Of a stretch of DNA of 64,000 bases, positions 23,074-32,556 are shown in pieces. The first letter of the stretch is position 1, and every line of letters starts with the position of its first letter. The DNA is from CBDANW01 sp965197825 (lineage in GTDB: Bacteria; Acidobacteriota; Vicinamibacteria; Marinacidobacterales; DATDRI01). The stretch is taken from contig CBDANW010000002.1 in assembly GCA_965197825.1 (NCBI GenBank), positions 2,108,001 through 2,172,000 of the forward strand, in the 5' to 3' direction. A program made the translations under genes and the position numbers. The notes below the pieces were generated by a model that saw only the letters and a list, made by a program, of their open reading frames with translations, had not been told where the DNA came from and made no database searches.

Positions 23074-24933
23074 GCATTGGTACCGCAAGGACACGAAAGG
23101 TCACGTGAAAGTCCTCGACTTCGGCCTCGCCAAAGCTTTCGCCGACGAAGTCCCGGACAGCGAGCTCTCGGCATCTCCAACCCTGAGCCGGGACGCGACC
23201 CGAGCAGGCGTCATTCTTGGGACCGCCGCCTACATGAGCGGTGAATCTCGGGACCGATCATCAGCTCGCTGCCTACACGAGTAATCAGGGTGCGATGGTG
23301 GTGCTTTCTCCGGACGGAAAGACACTGGCCTTCGTGGGTCGGATGCCCGACGGGAATTCTCAGCTCTACATCCAGACGCTCGACAACCTGGAAGCCACAC
23401 CGCTCAGCGGCACCGAGGGCGCCGGCAGCCCTTTCTTCTCCCCCAACGGTCAGTGGCTGGCGTTTTTCACCGCCGGTGCTTTGAAGAAGGTGTCGGTCAC
23501 TGGTGGCGCGGCGCTAACTCTTGCCGAGGTGAGTAACCCCAAGGGTGGCACCTGGGGACCCGACGATACGATCGTTTATAACCCGACGGCTCTGGCCGGG
23601 CTCTATCGTGTGCCCGCTTCCGGTGGGACCCCGGTCGAGCTCACGACGAGGAAAGAGGGCGTGCGTAGCCACCGCTGGCCCTGGTTTCTACCGGACGGGA
23701 AGGCAGTGCTTTTCGTGGTCCAGGCGGAAGGCGGGTCATACGACGACGCGACCATCGAAGCGGTGCTCCTCGAGACGGGCGAAAGGAAAGTCATTCACCC
23801 GGGCGGGACCTATCCGCGCTATGTTCCCTCTGGTCACCTGCTCTATGCCCACGAAGCCACGCTCTTTGCCATTCCATTCGATCCCGACCGAATCGAGCCG
23901 AGTGGGGAGCCCAGTCCCGTGCTGGAAGGTGTTCGAACGTATGGTGCGGCTCCGGCTCCATCAAACGGCGCTAGCTACTACGCTTTTTCGGAAAACGGAT
24001 CGCTCGTCTATGTCCCGGGGGTCGGTGTTGCTCAATCCAACAGGATGTTCGTGTGGGTGGATCGGCAAGGCCGTGAGGAACCGGTGGCGGTGGAGCCGCA
24101 GAATTACCAGGAATTCACCTTGTCTCCGGATGGAACGCAGCTAGCGGTCGACGTATTCGACGACAACACCGACGTGTGGATCTATGACCTGGTGCGCGAC
24201 ACTCAGACGCGCCTGACGTTCGATCCCTGCAGGGAGGAGTGGCCGGTCTGGACCCCGGATGGCCAGCGGGTAGCATTCGGGGGGGCTGGGGTTCCACTGT
24301 CCTGGAAGTCTGCCGACGGGACCGGTGAGCTCGAGCCGCTAGTGGAGAAAGGGGACAGGCAATACCCAAACGCTTTTTCGCCTGACGGGACGGTGTTGGT
24401 ATTCGAGGATCGGAGCTCGGGCTTTGATCTGGGCATGTTGTCACTGGAGGGTGAGCGTGCCTCGACACCCTTGCTGAACACCGAGTTCACCGAACGCAAT
24501 GCATCGCTCTCGCCCGATGGCCTCTGGATCGCGTATCAATCGAACGAGTCGGGCCAGTTCGAGATCTACGTGCGGCCGTTTCCGGATGTGGACGCCGGGC
24601 GGTGGCAGGTGTCGAGCGACGGCGGTTGGTGGCCACTCTGGGCCCCGGACGGGCGGGAGCTGTTCTACGTGGGTCCGCAGGCCATGATAGGGGTGGCCAT
24701 TGAGACCGAGCCCACGTCTACGCCGGGCACGCGGGAGTCGCTGTTTGGCACGGAACCGTATTACACGCCCCCGACCTCGCGCACCAACCGCCGCGTCCGC
24801 CATTGCTCCTAACGGCCAGCGGTTCCTGCTGCTCAAGGAAGGCGGGAAATCGGAAGACAATGCCGCGCCGCCAAGCATCGTCGTCGTCCAGAACTGGTTT
24901 GAGGAACTGAAGCGCCTGGTCCCGACAAACTAA
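23074..24933 (+). pseudogene. Ser/Thr kinase-PD40 gene 1: mostly the sensor half, kinase deleted
   Basis: A short kinase piece (23099-23240) contains the DFG loop VKVLDFGLAKAFADEVPDSE and VILGTAAYMS, then jumps without linker or transmembrane segment to VNLGTDHQLAAYTSNQGAMV and a ~520-residue PD40/TolB-like beta-propeller with repeated LSPDGKTLAF-type strands. The end is frameshifted near 24790: APNGQRFLLLKEGG and the family's terminal VVVQNWFEELKRLVPTN lie in another frame. Intact relatives have an N-terminal cytoplasmic kinase, one TM helix and an extracytoplasmic propeller. Here most of the kinase is gone, so no function is expected. Confidence 0.8.
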
Positions 24934-24936
24934 GCC

Positions 24937-25854
24937 ATGGCACTCGAAGCTGGCACCAAGCTAGGTCCCTACGAGATCCTCTCGCCTCTCGGGGCTGGAG
25001 GCATGGGCGAAGTGTACAAAGCCAAGGACACTCGTCTCGATCGTACGGTCGCCATCAAGGTTCTTCCTTCTCACCTTTCTGATAACGCACGGCTCAAAGA
25101 GCGATTCGAGCGAGAAGCCCGAGCTGTCTCCAGCTTGAATCATCCCCACATCTGCACGCTCTTCGATATTGGCAGCGAGAACGGCGTGGACTTCATGGTG
25201 ATGGAGTACATCGAGGGCGAAACTCTGGCGGATCGTCTGAAGAAAGGTGCGCTCCCTCTTGACCAAGCGCTTCGCCACGCCATCGAGGTTGCGGATGCAC
25301 TAGACAAGGCCCATCGTCAAGGTGTGGTGCATCGGGATCTGAAACCCGGCAACATCATGCTCACCAAGTCGGGTGCGAAGTTATTGGACTTCGGGCTGGC
25401 AAAGTTAGCGGGCTCTCAAACAGACGCCGTTGAGTCAGCTCTGCCCACGCGGTAGAGATCCCTCACCGAGGAAGGCTCCATCCTTGGCACGTTCCAGTAC
25501 ATGGTGCCTGAGCAGCTTGAAGGCAAGGAAGCGGACAGCCGCACGGACATCTTTGCCTTTGGAGCGGTTCTCTACGAAATGATCACAGGCAAGCGCGCCT
25601 TCGAGGGCAAGAGTCAGGCGAGTTTAATTGGTGCCATCATGACGTCCGACCCTCCTTCCATGTCCACACTTCAGACTATGACACCGCCGCTGCTGGATCA
25701 CGTGGTCAGGACTTCTTTCTTGGGCGACATCTCTCCCGACGGCGAGCGGTTTCTAATACTCACCCCGACGGGCGAGAACCCACCTTCGACCGAGCTCCAC
25801 GTCACATTGAACTGGTTCGATGAGCTGAAGCGCCTCGTCCTGGCGTCTGACTAG
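24937..25854 (+). pseudogene. Ser/Thr kinase-PD40 gene 2: stop codon and large internal deletion
   Basis: Starts MALEAGTKLGPYEILSPLGA, followed by GGMGEVYKAKDTRLDRTVAI (P-loop and catalytic Lys), HRDLKPGNIML and LLDFGLAKLAG. A TAG at 25453 interrupts the frame, which continues with SILGTFQYMVPEQLEGKEAD and TDIFAFGAVLYEMITGKRAF. After TMTPPLLDHVV the sequence jumps to GDISPDGERFLILTPTGENP and VTLNWFDELKRL, the very end of the propeller. The rest of the kinase C-lobe, the TM helix and ~500 residues of propeller are missing. Confidence 0.82.
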
Positions 25855-25913
25855 GCTGACCGGTGGCACCGCGCCCAATGACGCCAGAAGAGCTCGCGGG
25901 AGCGAACTAACCG

Positions 25914-27077
25914 ATGGCACTTGAAGCTGGCACGAAGTTAGGTTCGTACGAAATACTCTCTGCCATTGGTGCGGGTGGGATGGGAGAAGTCTACCGCGCG
26001 CGGGACACCAAGCTCGGGCGTGAAGTCGCGATCAAAGTCCTTCCCGAAGAGTTCACGCAGCATCCGCAAAAGCTAGCCCGCTTCGAGCGCGAAGCACGAT
26101 TGCTCGCCTCGCTGAACCATCCGGGCATCGCCACACTACACGGTCTCGAGAAGGTTAAACGCAAGCCCTTTTTGGTGATGGAGCTTGTCGAAGGAGAAAC
26201 CCTTGCCGAGCGCATTGCCCGGGGCCCGCTCCCCGTGGATGAGGCTTTGACGCTCTCCCAACAAATCGCCGAGGCACTGGAAGCCGCCCACGAAAAGGGC
26301 GTCATCCACCGCGATCTGAAACCAGCCAACGTCAGAGTTAATCCCGAGGGTCAGGTAAAGGTGCTCGACTTCGGGCTCGCCAAAGCCTTCGCCGACGAAG
26401 TACCGGAAAGCGAGCTCTCGGCGTCTCCTACACTGAGCCGAGACGCGACTCGTGCAGGAGTGATCCTCGGCACTGCGGCCTACATGAGTCCCGAGCAAGC
26501 CAAAGGCAAGACGGTCGATAAACGCACCGACATCTTCTCCTTCGGCATCGTGCTCTTCGAGATGCTGACCGGGAAGAGAGCGTTTGCGGGGGAGGATGTC
26601 TCAGATGTTCTCGCCGCGATCATCCGGGCGGAGCCCGATTGGAAAGCCGTTCCATCCGACCTCGATCCCCGCATCCGGAGTCTCCTGCGTCGGTGTCTCA
26701 CGAAGGAGCGCAAGAAACGGCTGCGGGACGTCGGCGACGTACGGAACGAGATCGAAGAGATCCTCGCATCGCCGAGGCCCCCCCGGGCATCCGAGACAGC
26801 CCAACCGAGGAAACAATTGCTTTCCTGGGCTCTCATAGCCATCCTCATCGTCGCGCTTCTCGTTACCCTCTGGAGACCTTGGCAGTCGGAAATCTTCTCC
26901 GAATCAACCGTGCGGCTTTCGGTGAATTTCGGGGCCGGCGATAGTCAACTAGACAAAGGAGCCCGATTGGAAAGCGGTCCCATCCGTTCTCGATCCACGG
27001 ATCCAGAACTTCTTGAGCCGGTGTCTCAGGAAAGACCGCAAGAAGCGCCTACAAGCCATCGGGGATGTCCGTGTTGA
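25914..27077 (+). CDS. Ser/Thr protein kinase with truncated sensor domain
   Basis: 387 residues. The kinase domain is complete: GAGGMGEVYRARDTK (P-loop), VAIKVLPEE (Lys), HRDLKPANVR, VLDFGLAKAF (DFG), GTAAYMSPEQAKGK and the C-lobe to RDVGDVRNEIEEIL. A TM helix follows (LLSWALIAILIVALLVTLW). Only the first ~25 residues of the outer PD40 domain remain before the sequence crosses, out of frame, into the kinase C-lobe of a second gene (near 26950). The kinase could still be active but would have no sensor. Very similar to the fragment at 23099-23240. Confidence 0.8.
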   Translation: MALEAGTKLGSYEILSAIGAGGMGEVYRARDTKLGREVAIKVLPEEFTQHPQKLARFEREARLLASLNHPGIATLHGLEKVKRKPFLVMELVEGETLAERIARGPLPVDEALTLSQQIAEALEAAHEKGVIHRDLKPANVRVNPEGQVKVLDFGLAKAFADEVPESELSASPTLSRDATRAGVILGTAAYMSPEQAKGKTVDKRTDIFSFGIVLFEMLTGKRAFAGEDVSDVLAAIIRAEPDWKAVPSDLDPRIRSLLRRCLTKERKKRLRDVGDVRNEIEEILASPRPPRASETAQPRKQLLSWALIAILIVALLVTLWRPWQSEIFSESTVRLSVNFGAGDSQLDKGARLESGPIRSRSTDPELLEPVSQERPQEAPTSHRGCPC

Positions 27078-27985
27078 GGTCGAAGACATCCTCGCCGATC
27101 CGACCGGTGCATCCCCACAACAACCGCTCGCCATCTCTGCCCCCAGTCGAGCGCGAGAAAGGGTCGTCTTGGGGCTCGTCGCCGCGCTCGTGGGCGGCAT
27201 CGTCGTCTGGAGCGTGACGCGTCCAGCTCCGCCCCGGCTAGCTCGCTTTGCAATCAGCGAACCGCCGAACGTGCTCCTTAATACAGGAGGCACGCCGAGT
27301 GTGACGATCTCGCCAGATGGTACGCGCATCGTCTACGTCGGTCCAAACAGACAGCTCTATGTTCGAGCGGTCGATCAGCTCGAGGCCGTCGCGCTGCGAG
27401 GCGGGGTAGGAATCAACCCCTTCATCTCGCCCGATGGGAACTGGGTTGGATTTCGCCACCAAGACGGCAGCGTCAAGAAGGTGTCCATCCATGGCGGGCC
27501 GCCCGTTGTACTCAGTGAAAGGCGTGGCGGGATCGCGGGGGCAAGCTGGGGCGCCGATGACCGTATCATCTTCGGCACGGTGCGAGCCGACGGCCTCTTC
27601 CGCGTGTCGGCGGCCGGAGGTGAGGAGCGGGAACCGCTTACCAACCTGGAGGAGGGCGAGACGGGTCATCGCTGGCCCGAAATCCTCCCCGGCGGTCGTA
27701 CCGTCGTGTTTACGGTCGAGAAAGGCCAGGGCAACAATGAGATTGCCGCGTTCGATCTGGAGACAGACGAGCGGAAGATGCTCATCCCCGGAGGCAGTAA
27801 CCCCCACTACGCCGCTACTGGCCACATTGTCTATGGCATAGACGGGACGTTGCGGGCGGTGCCGTTCGACCTCGACGCGGTGGAGGTGACGGGCGATCCC
27901 TTCCCTGTGCTGGAGGGGCGGCGACTCAGTTGATCCTCGTCCAGAACTGGGGCCAAGAGCTGAACCAGCTCGTCCCGAACTTTCT
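27013..27985 (+). pseudogene. Ser/Thr kinase-PD40 gene 4: N- and C-terminally deleted
   Basis: From about 26955 the sequence is the C-lobe of another kinase (PDWKAVP and DPRIQNFLSRCL in pieces; clear from MSRCLRKDRKKRLQAIGDVR), then a TM segment (VVLGLVAALVGGIVVWSV) and about half of a PD40 propeller (FAISEPPNVLLNTGGTPSVT ... FDLDAVEVTGDPFPVLEG). The frame ends at 27933 because the propeller's second half is deleted. The family terminus ILVQNWGQELNQLVPN is recognisable right after it, in another frame, up to about 27985. Confidence 0.8.
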
Positions 27986-29825
27986 AGGGTTGATTGCGCT
28001 CGAGACGGCGCGCGGCGCGCCGCAGGCTCCGAATGGAAGCATCCAATTTCTTCTTGGTGATCTCGAAGTTGGACGGGTGATTCCTTTCGCGCCATAGACT
28101 CCACAGGGTGCGGCCGAGGGCGACTTGTTCGGATGCGAGAGACACGAGCTGGCGGGATAGACGCCGGCGCTTGGCGGCATTGAGCGACGCGGGTCGGCGG
28201 CGCCACTCCAAATACGCGAGGCCGGCGACGGCCTTTCGCACCGCTAGGAGAGAGGCGTCGGCGGCGTAGAGGAGCTCACGGTGCGTCCCTTTCTCTCGCA
28301 CGAAACGGATCTCCAGATCCTCGAGCACCGCCCGCACGCGCTTCAAACGAGCCTCCGTCTTCCTTAGCGTCTTCGCCTTGGCGCGGGCGGTGAACTTGGC
28401 GGGTCCCAAGTCATCGAAGTAAAGCGATTGGAGCGGCGAGGCGTTGAAGACTTTGAATCCCGTTCCGTGCAGGGCGCCGAGGCTGCGATAGGCGCGGGCG
28501 ATCTTTCCGCTTGCGTCCCCGAAGAGAAGGCGAGAGAACGCTCGGTCGAACACGTCTCGCGCCGCGTCGCCCGACCATGCCTGCTGGGCGCCCCAGGCGA
28601 AGCCGAGCCAGGAGTTGCCTAATAGGTTGTAGTGCCCACCGTCGCCCCAGTCGGTGTTGACGAGCCCCCAGGCACCGTGTCGCTTTCCGGCGGCGGCATA
28701 TCCAGAAATATTATCCAGGCTGTTTTGCAGTCGGGGAAAAAGCGTGTTCCAGCTCGATGTCCCCGGGCAAACGAGAAACTCGATGCCGTGCTCGGAGAAC
28801 ACACGCACCCGATCGAAATCGTGTTCGGCTTCGTACCACCAGTCGAGAAGCACGAGATCGCGATCCAATTGGCCGATGCGCGCGGGGTTCTTTTGTACGA
28901 CATCACCCCAGATCATCGTGCGTTTGCCGTGGGCCTGGGCCAGCTCGCGGACGCGCTCGATGTGCTCTAGGTAGGACTTGTCGTCTTCGAGATCCACGGG
29001 CTCGTCGCAATTGGCGTTGAAGAGGCGGGATCGAAAATTGGGTAAGTACTCGTCGTAGAGGTCCCGCAGGAGCTCGTAGGTTCCCGGCTTGCTCGGGGAG
29101 AGAGACCAGCGGCGATCCGACTCCGCTAGGTCTCGGTAGCGGGGGATGTTCAGGATGTGATGCATGTGTCCCAGAGACTGGAGCGTCGGTATGAGCTCGA
29201 CGTGGTTGGCCGCAGCGTAAGAGTCCAGTTGTCGAATGGTTTCGGCGGCAAGAGAGCTGGCATCGGCACCGATCTCCGGATGACGACGAAAACGGAACGT
29301 ATGCTCCGTGTAGAGCATCAACGTGTTGAGTTTGAGCCGCACACAGAGATCGACCAGGGCTCGCAGGGTGTCGAGTTTTGGAACTTTGCCACGGGAAATA
29401 TCGATCAGAATGCCCCGCAGGCCGAGGTCCGGAGCATCCTCGATGCGGCCGGCGGGGACATCACCTTTCGATCCGACGAGCTGCAACAGGGTCTCGACCG
29501 CATAGCGAAGACCGGGAGGTCCTTCTCCCCGGAGCTGGATCTGGTCGGGGCGTATCTCCAGCTGGTAGGACTGCCCTCGCACCCCGCGGCGGTGGAGCTC
29601 GATGCGCGGACCGAGGTCTTCGACACGGGCGTGGGTTTCGATGGGCAAGTCGATGCCGCATTCCCGGAGCAAGCCTTTCCGAAGCGCCACGGCGGTAGCA
29701 AAGTCTGAATCGGTCGACCGAGGCGTGAGCACGATGGGAGGAGCGTTTCGGAGATCGAAACTACCGCGAAAGCGTCGCACCTTCTTCGGTGTTGGAAGAA
29801 GCGGCGGGAGGGGAATGGACTTCAT
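27984..29825 (-). CDS. GH20-type beta-N-acetylhexosaminidase-like protein
   Basis: 613 residues. Residues ~10-140 resemble the GH20b support domain (ETHARVEDLGPRIELHRRGV; YAVETLLQLV). Then comes a TIM barrel with LGLRGILIDISRGKVPKLDT, LKLNTLMLYTEHTFRF, HVELIPTLQSLGHMHHIL, the Asp-Glu pair in FNANCDEPVD, and WGDVVQKNP, VCPGTSSWNT. GH20 enzymes release terminal GlcNAc/GalNAc with the substrate acetamido group as nucleophile, using a D-E pair usually written GGDE or xxDE; here CDEP. The long helical C-terminus (~150 residues) is unusual. No signal peptide is visible. It ends head-to-head with the kinase remnant, overlapping two bases. Confidence 0.8.
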   Translation of the reverse strand: MKSIPLPPLLPTPKKVRRFRGSFDLRNAPPIVLTPRSTDSDFATAVALRKGLLRECGIDLPIETHARVEDLGPRIELHRRGVRGQSYQLEIRPDQIQLRGEGPPGLRYAVETLLQLVGSKGDVPAGRIEDAPDLGLRGILIDISRGKVPKLDTLRALVDLCVRLKLNTLMLYTEHTFRFRRHPEIGADASSLAAETIRQLDSYAAANHVELIPTLQSLGHMHHILNIPRYRDLAESDRRWSLSPSKPGTYELLRDLYDEYLPNFRSRLFNANCDEPVDLEDDKSYLEHIERVRELAQAHGKRTMIWGDVVQKNPARIGQLDRDLVLLDWWYEAEHDFDRVRVFSEHGIEFLVCPGTSSWNTLFPRLQNSLDNISGYAAAGKRHGAWGLVNTDWGDGGHYNLLGNSWLGFAWGAQQAWSGDAARDVFDRAFSRLLFGDASGKIARAYRSLGALHGTGFKVFNASPLQSLYFDDLGPAKFTARAKAKTLRKTEARLKRVRAVLEDLEIRFVREKGTHRELLYAADASLLAVRKAVAGLAYLEWRRRPASLNAAKRRRLSRQLVSLASEQVALGRTLWSLWRERNHPSNFEITKKKLDASIRSLRRAARRLERNQP

Positions 29826-29847
29826 GGCGTGAATTGTAACCTGCTAG

Positions 29848-30062
29848 TCCCCTGTATCAGTAGTTCGTTGCCTAAAGCTCGATGCCATTTTGTGTGCTGG
29901 CGAGGCGTGACGACGAAGTCATATCTGGATATTTCGAGCCGCCTTCCGCAGCGAGCCTGTCGAGCGGAGGGCTAGGCCGAAGGCCGAACTGGAACGATGA
30001 CACAACGAAGCCAGCGCGCAAAAGGGCCCGAGATTTAGGTGACGAACTACTGATACAGGGGG
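29848..30062. mobile_element. MITE (215 bp) with CTAG target duplication
   Basis: The left end (CCCCTGTATCAGTAGTTCGT from 29849) and the complement of the right end (ending 30061) match for 20 bases and, with a few mismatches, over 33 bases. The inner sequence is also partly self-complementary, so the unit can fold into a long hairpin. It is flanked by CTAG (29844-29847 and 30063-30066). It has no coding capacity. The 4-bp YTAR-type duplication fits mobilisation by an IS5-like transposase, which is an inference. Confidence 0.82.
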
Positions 30063-30067
30063 CTAGC

Positions 30068-30096
30068 TTGACCTCTTGCTCGGCCCCTCGATAGAG
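30068..30096 (+). promoter_or_regulatory. Probable znuA promoter next to the MITE
   Basis: TTGACC (30068-30073), 17 bases, ATAGAG (30091-30096), then ATG at 30103, so the message would be leaderless or nearly so. The MITE's right duplication ends two bases before the -35 box, so the insertion replaced all upstream control sequence. No Zur-like operator was recognised. Confidence 0.4.
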
Positions 30097-30102
30097 TGAC
30101 CC

Positions 30103-30942
30103 ATGAACCCGCAAAGATGGGGGCTGCTCGCCCTGATGGCGGTCATGGTGGCGTGCCGAGGCGCCACGGAACCTGATTCGCGGCCGGTGGTCGCCGTATC
30201 GGTTCTTCCGCAGGCTTTTTTTGTAGAGCAGATTGCTGCGGATCGAGTCAGTATAGCGGTGATGATTCCTCCGGGAGCCAATCCCTCGACGGTCGAGCCC
30301 AGCATCGACGCGCTAACCAGTTTCTCCGGGGCGGCACTGTACGTCGCGGTGGGGCATCCGCATTTTGCCTTCGAGACGGCCTGGATCGGGAAACTGCTTT
30401 CCGAGCAACCTCGACTGGAGGTGATCCGCGGAACGGGAGCCGAAGGCGACGGAAGCTACGATCCCCACACCTGGCTCTCCCCGAGACTGGCTCGCGCGCA
30501 GGCGGGGCGCATCGCCATCGCCTTGCAAAGAGTGTTGCCGGAAAACGAGGAAGTCTTGCGGGCAAACCTGGCAGATTTTCTCGCTGAGATAGACGCTCTC
30601 GACGCCGAAATCCGCGCCAAGTTGAAGCCCCACGAGGGACGAAAGGTGTTCGTATTTCATGCCGCCTGGGGCCATTTCACAGGGGATTATGGGTTGGTGC
30701 AGGTGAGCTTGGAGGAAGGCGCGAGGAAGCCGGGAGCAGGAGCTCTCGCTTCTTTTATCGAAGAAGCCAAGCGCGAGAAGGCGAAGGTCATTTTCGTCCA
30801 GCCGCAATTTTCGCAAGAAAGCGCACGCGTCGTCGCGCGGGAGATCGGGGCGAGAGTGGAATCGTTGGATCCCTTGGCGCGTGACTGGCCGGACAACCTC
30901 AGGCGAGTCGCGGCTGCCTTCGACGGAGCGTTGCGTCCATGA
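30103..30942 (+). CDS. znuA: Zinc/manganese ABC transporter substrate-binding lipoprotein
   Basis: 279 residues with a lipoprotein signal (LLALMAVMVAC, cysteine at about residue 18). The cluster A-I fold is clear: VAVSVLPQAFFVEQIAADRV, YVAVGHPHFAFE, SYDPHTWLSPRLARAQAGRI and VFVFHAAWGHFTGDYGL. Two of the usual metal-binding histidines are visible (DPHTW; FHAAWGHF). The first one, normally GAxPHxYEP, is replaced: GANPSTVEPS has Ser. There is no His-rich loop. First gene of a six-gene run; overlaps the ATPase gene by four bases. Confidence 0.85.
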   Translation: MNPQRWGLLALMAVMVACRGATEPDSRPVVAVSVLPQAFFVEQIAADRVSIAVMIPPGANPSTVEPSIDALTSFSGAALYVAVGHPHFAFETAWIGKLLSEQPRLEVIRGTGAEGDGSYDPHTWLSPRLARAQAGRIAIALQRVLPENEEVLRANLADFLAEIDALDAEIRAKLKPHEGRKVFVFHAAWGHFTGDYGLVQVSLEEGARKPGAGALASFIEEAKREKAKVIFVQPQFSQESARVVAREIGARVESLDPLARDWPDNLRRVAAAFDGALRP

Positions 30943-31712
30943 AGGAAAAGAAAAAACCGATCGTCGAGATAAAAGACGTCTGGCTTTCGATCAAAGGAAA
31001 GCTGATCTTGGAGGCCGTCGATCTGAGGCTGGAAGAAGGCGACTATTTGGGGCTCATCGGACCCAACGGAGGTGGCAAGACGACGTTACTTCGCGTGATG
31101 CTGGGTTTGCTTTCGCCGCATCGTGGCACGCGCGAATTTTTGGCGAGGAACCCTCCCGAGCGCGGGGCCGTATCGGCTACGTCCCTTCAATACACTCGCT
31201 TCGACGCCAACTTTCCGATGAGCGTTCTCGACGTGCTTCTCATGGGGCGTATCGCGGCGCGAGGACTCCTTCGACGCGGGAGCGAGGGAGATCGGGACGT
31301 GGCCTTGAGCTCTTTAGACAAAGTGGAAATGACCGATGAGGCAGGCCGGCAAATCGGTAAACTTTCGGGCGGTCAGCTGCAACGCGTCATGATCGCTCGT
31401 GCACTCGCGGTCGAGCCTCGCTTGCTGCTGCTCGACGAGCCCACCGCAAGCCTGGATACGCGGGTCGGGGTCAGTGTTTTCGAGCTGCTGAAGAATCTGT
31501 CTCACGAAGTCACACTCGTGCTCGTTTCGCATGACGTTGGCGTCACATCCCGATACGTAAAGACGGTGGCCTGTTTGAATCGCGAGCTCTACTACCACCA
31601 CTCGAAAGAGATCACGCGCGAGATGTTCGAGGCGGCCTACGGATGTCCGGTCGATCTCGTCGCTCACGGACACGCCCATCGGGTCCTGGCCGACCACACC
31701 GAGGAAAGTTGA
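30939..31712 (+). CDS. znuC: Metal ABC transporter ATP-binding protein
   Basis: 257 residues. Walker A GPNGGGKTT, Q-loop region ATSLQYTRFD, signature LSGGQLQRVMIARALAVEPR, Walker B LLLLDEPTASLD and H-loop VSHDVG are all present. It powers the transporter formed with the neighbouring permease and binding protein. The C-terminal VDLVAHGHAHRVL is His-rich, as in many ZnuC/AdcC-type ATPases. The start ATG overlaps the znuA stop (ATGA). The permease ATG follows 13 bases after the stop. Confidence 0.92.
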   Translation: MKEKKKPIVEIKDVWLSIKGKLILEAVDLRLEEGDYLGLIGPNGGGKTTLLRVMLGLLSPHRGTREFLARNPPERGAVSATSLQYTRFDANFPMSVLDVLLMGRIAARGLLRRGSEGDRDVALSSLDKVEMTDEAGRQIGKLSGGQLQRVMIARALAVEPRLLLLDEPTASLDTRVGVSVFELLKNLSHEVTLVLVSHDVGVTSRYVKTVACLNRELYYHHSKEITREMFEAAYGCPVDLVAHGHAHRVLADHTEES

Positions 31713-31725
31713 AGTCGAGGTGACA

Positions 31726-32556
31726 ATGGACGCACTCGATTTCCCGTTCTTTCAACGGGCGCTGGTGGCGGGTCTACTTGCCAGCGTCGCCGGTGGCGTC
31801 ATCGGCACGTTCGTGATGGTACGACGGATGGTCTCCGTCGCTGGTGGTCTTTCCCACGCCGCCTTCGGGGGTGTGGGGCTCGGGTACTTTCTCGGGTTTT
31901 CTCCCATGTCGGGCGCGCTCGGTTTCGGATTGCTGTCCGGCTTGGGGGTGGGGCTGGCCTATCGGCGCCTCGGCTCAGCATTGGACACACTCATTGCCAT
32001 GGTTTGGGCGGTGGGCATGGCCTTGGGTATGCTCTTCATCGCCCTGACGCCGGGCTATGCTCCCGACTTGACCAGCTATCTTTTCGGGAGCCTTGTCTTG
32101 GTTTCGAGAGACTACATCTTTTTGATTGCCGGAGTGGATTTGGTGGTCCTGGTGACAGTTGCCGTCCTGTTCGATCACCTGAGGGCAACCGCCTTCGACG
32201 AAGAGTTTGCGGAAGTAGCCGGAGAGCCGGTGGAGGGCCTGTTTCTGATCCTGATGGGCCTGACTGCATTGACGGTGGTCAGCTTGATTCGCGTCGTAGG
32301 AGTCATCTTGGTGATAGCGCTCCTCAGCCTTCCCGCGGCCATCGCCCAACAATGGTCGCAAGGTCTCAAGCGAATGATGGTCTTGGCGGTTCTGGTCAGC
32401 GCTTTCTGCACCACCTGCGGGCTGTTTCTCTCTTTTTGGCTTTCTTCGGCTTGGGGGCTCGATGCTCCCGCCGGTCCACTGATCGTTCTCTTGGCGGCCT
32501 CGCTCTATGGACTGTCGAACGCTTTCAGAGTCGGGAAGACCGAGGTTCCGAGTTGA
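31726..32556 (+). CDS. znuB: Metal ABC transporter permease
   Basis: 276 residues with eight or nine hydrophobic segments, ABC-3 family (ZnuB/TroC). Conserved parts: RALVAGLLASVAGGVIGTFV, VMVRRMVSVAGGLSHAAFGG, LTSYLFGSLVLVSRDYI and VGVILVIALLSLPAAIAQQW. A GTG at 31720 is an alternative start two codons upstream behind GAGGTG. Its stop TGA shares bases with the TTG start of the next ABC gene (TTGA), so the zinc and osmolyte transporter genes are translationally linked. Confidence 0.9.
   Translation: MDALDFPFFQRALVAGLLASVAGGVIGTFVMVRRMVSVAGGLSHAAFGGVGLGYFLGFSPMSGALGFGLLSGLGVGLAYRRLGSALDTLIAMVWAVGMALGMLFIALTPGYAPDLTSYLFGSLVLVSRDYIFLIAGVDLVVLVTVAVLFDHLRATAFDEEFAEVAGEPVEGLFLILMGLTALTVVSLIRVVGVILVIALLSLPAAIAQQWSQGLKRMMVLAVLVSAFCTTCGLFLSFWLSSAWGLDAPAGPLIVLLAASLYGLSNAFRVGKTEVPS

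Noticed and set aside
29872..30114. 80-codon open frame inside the MITE
   Set aside because: Antisense of a non-coding hairpin element; no family resemblance.
32004..32552. Apparent N-terminal extension of the OpuC-like ATPase (frame open from 32004)
   Set aside because: The extension is the permease gene read in another frame; the ATPase domain starts at 32553, with a TTGA overlap.
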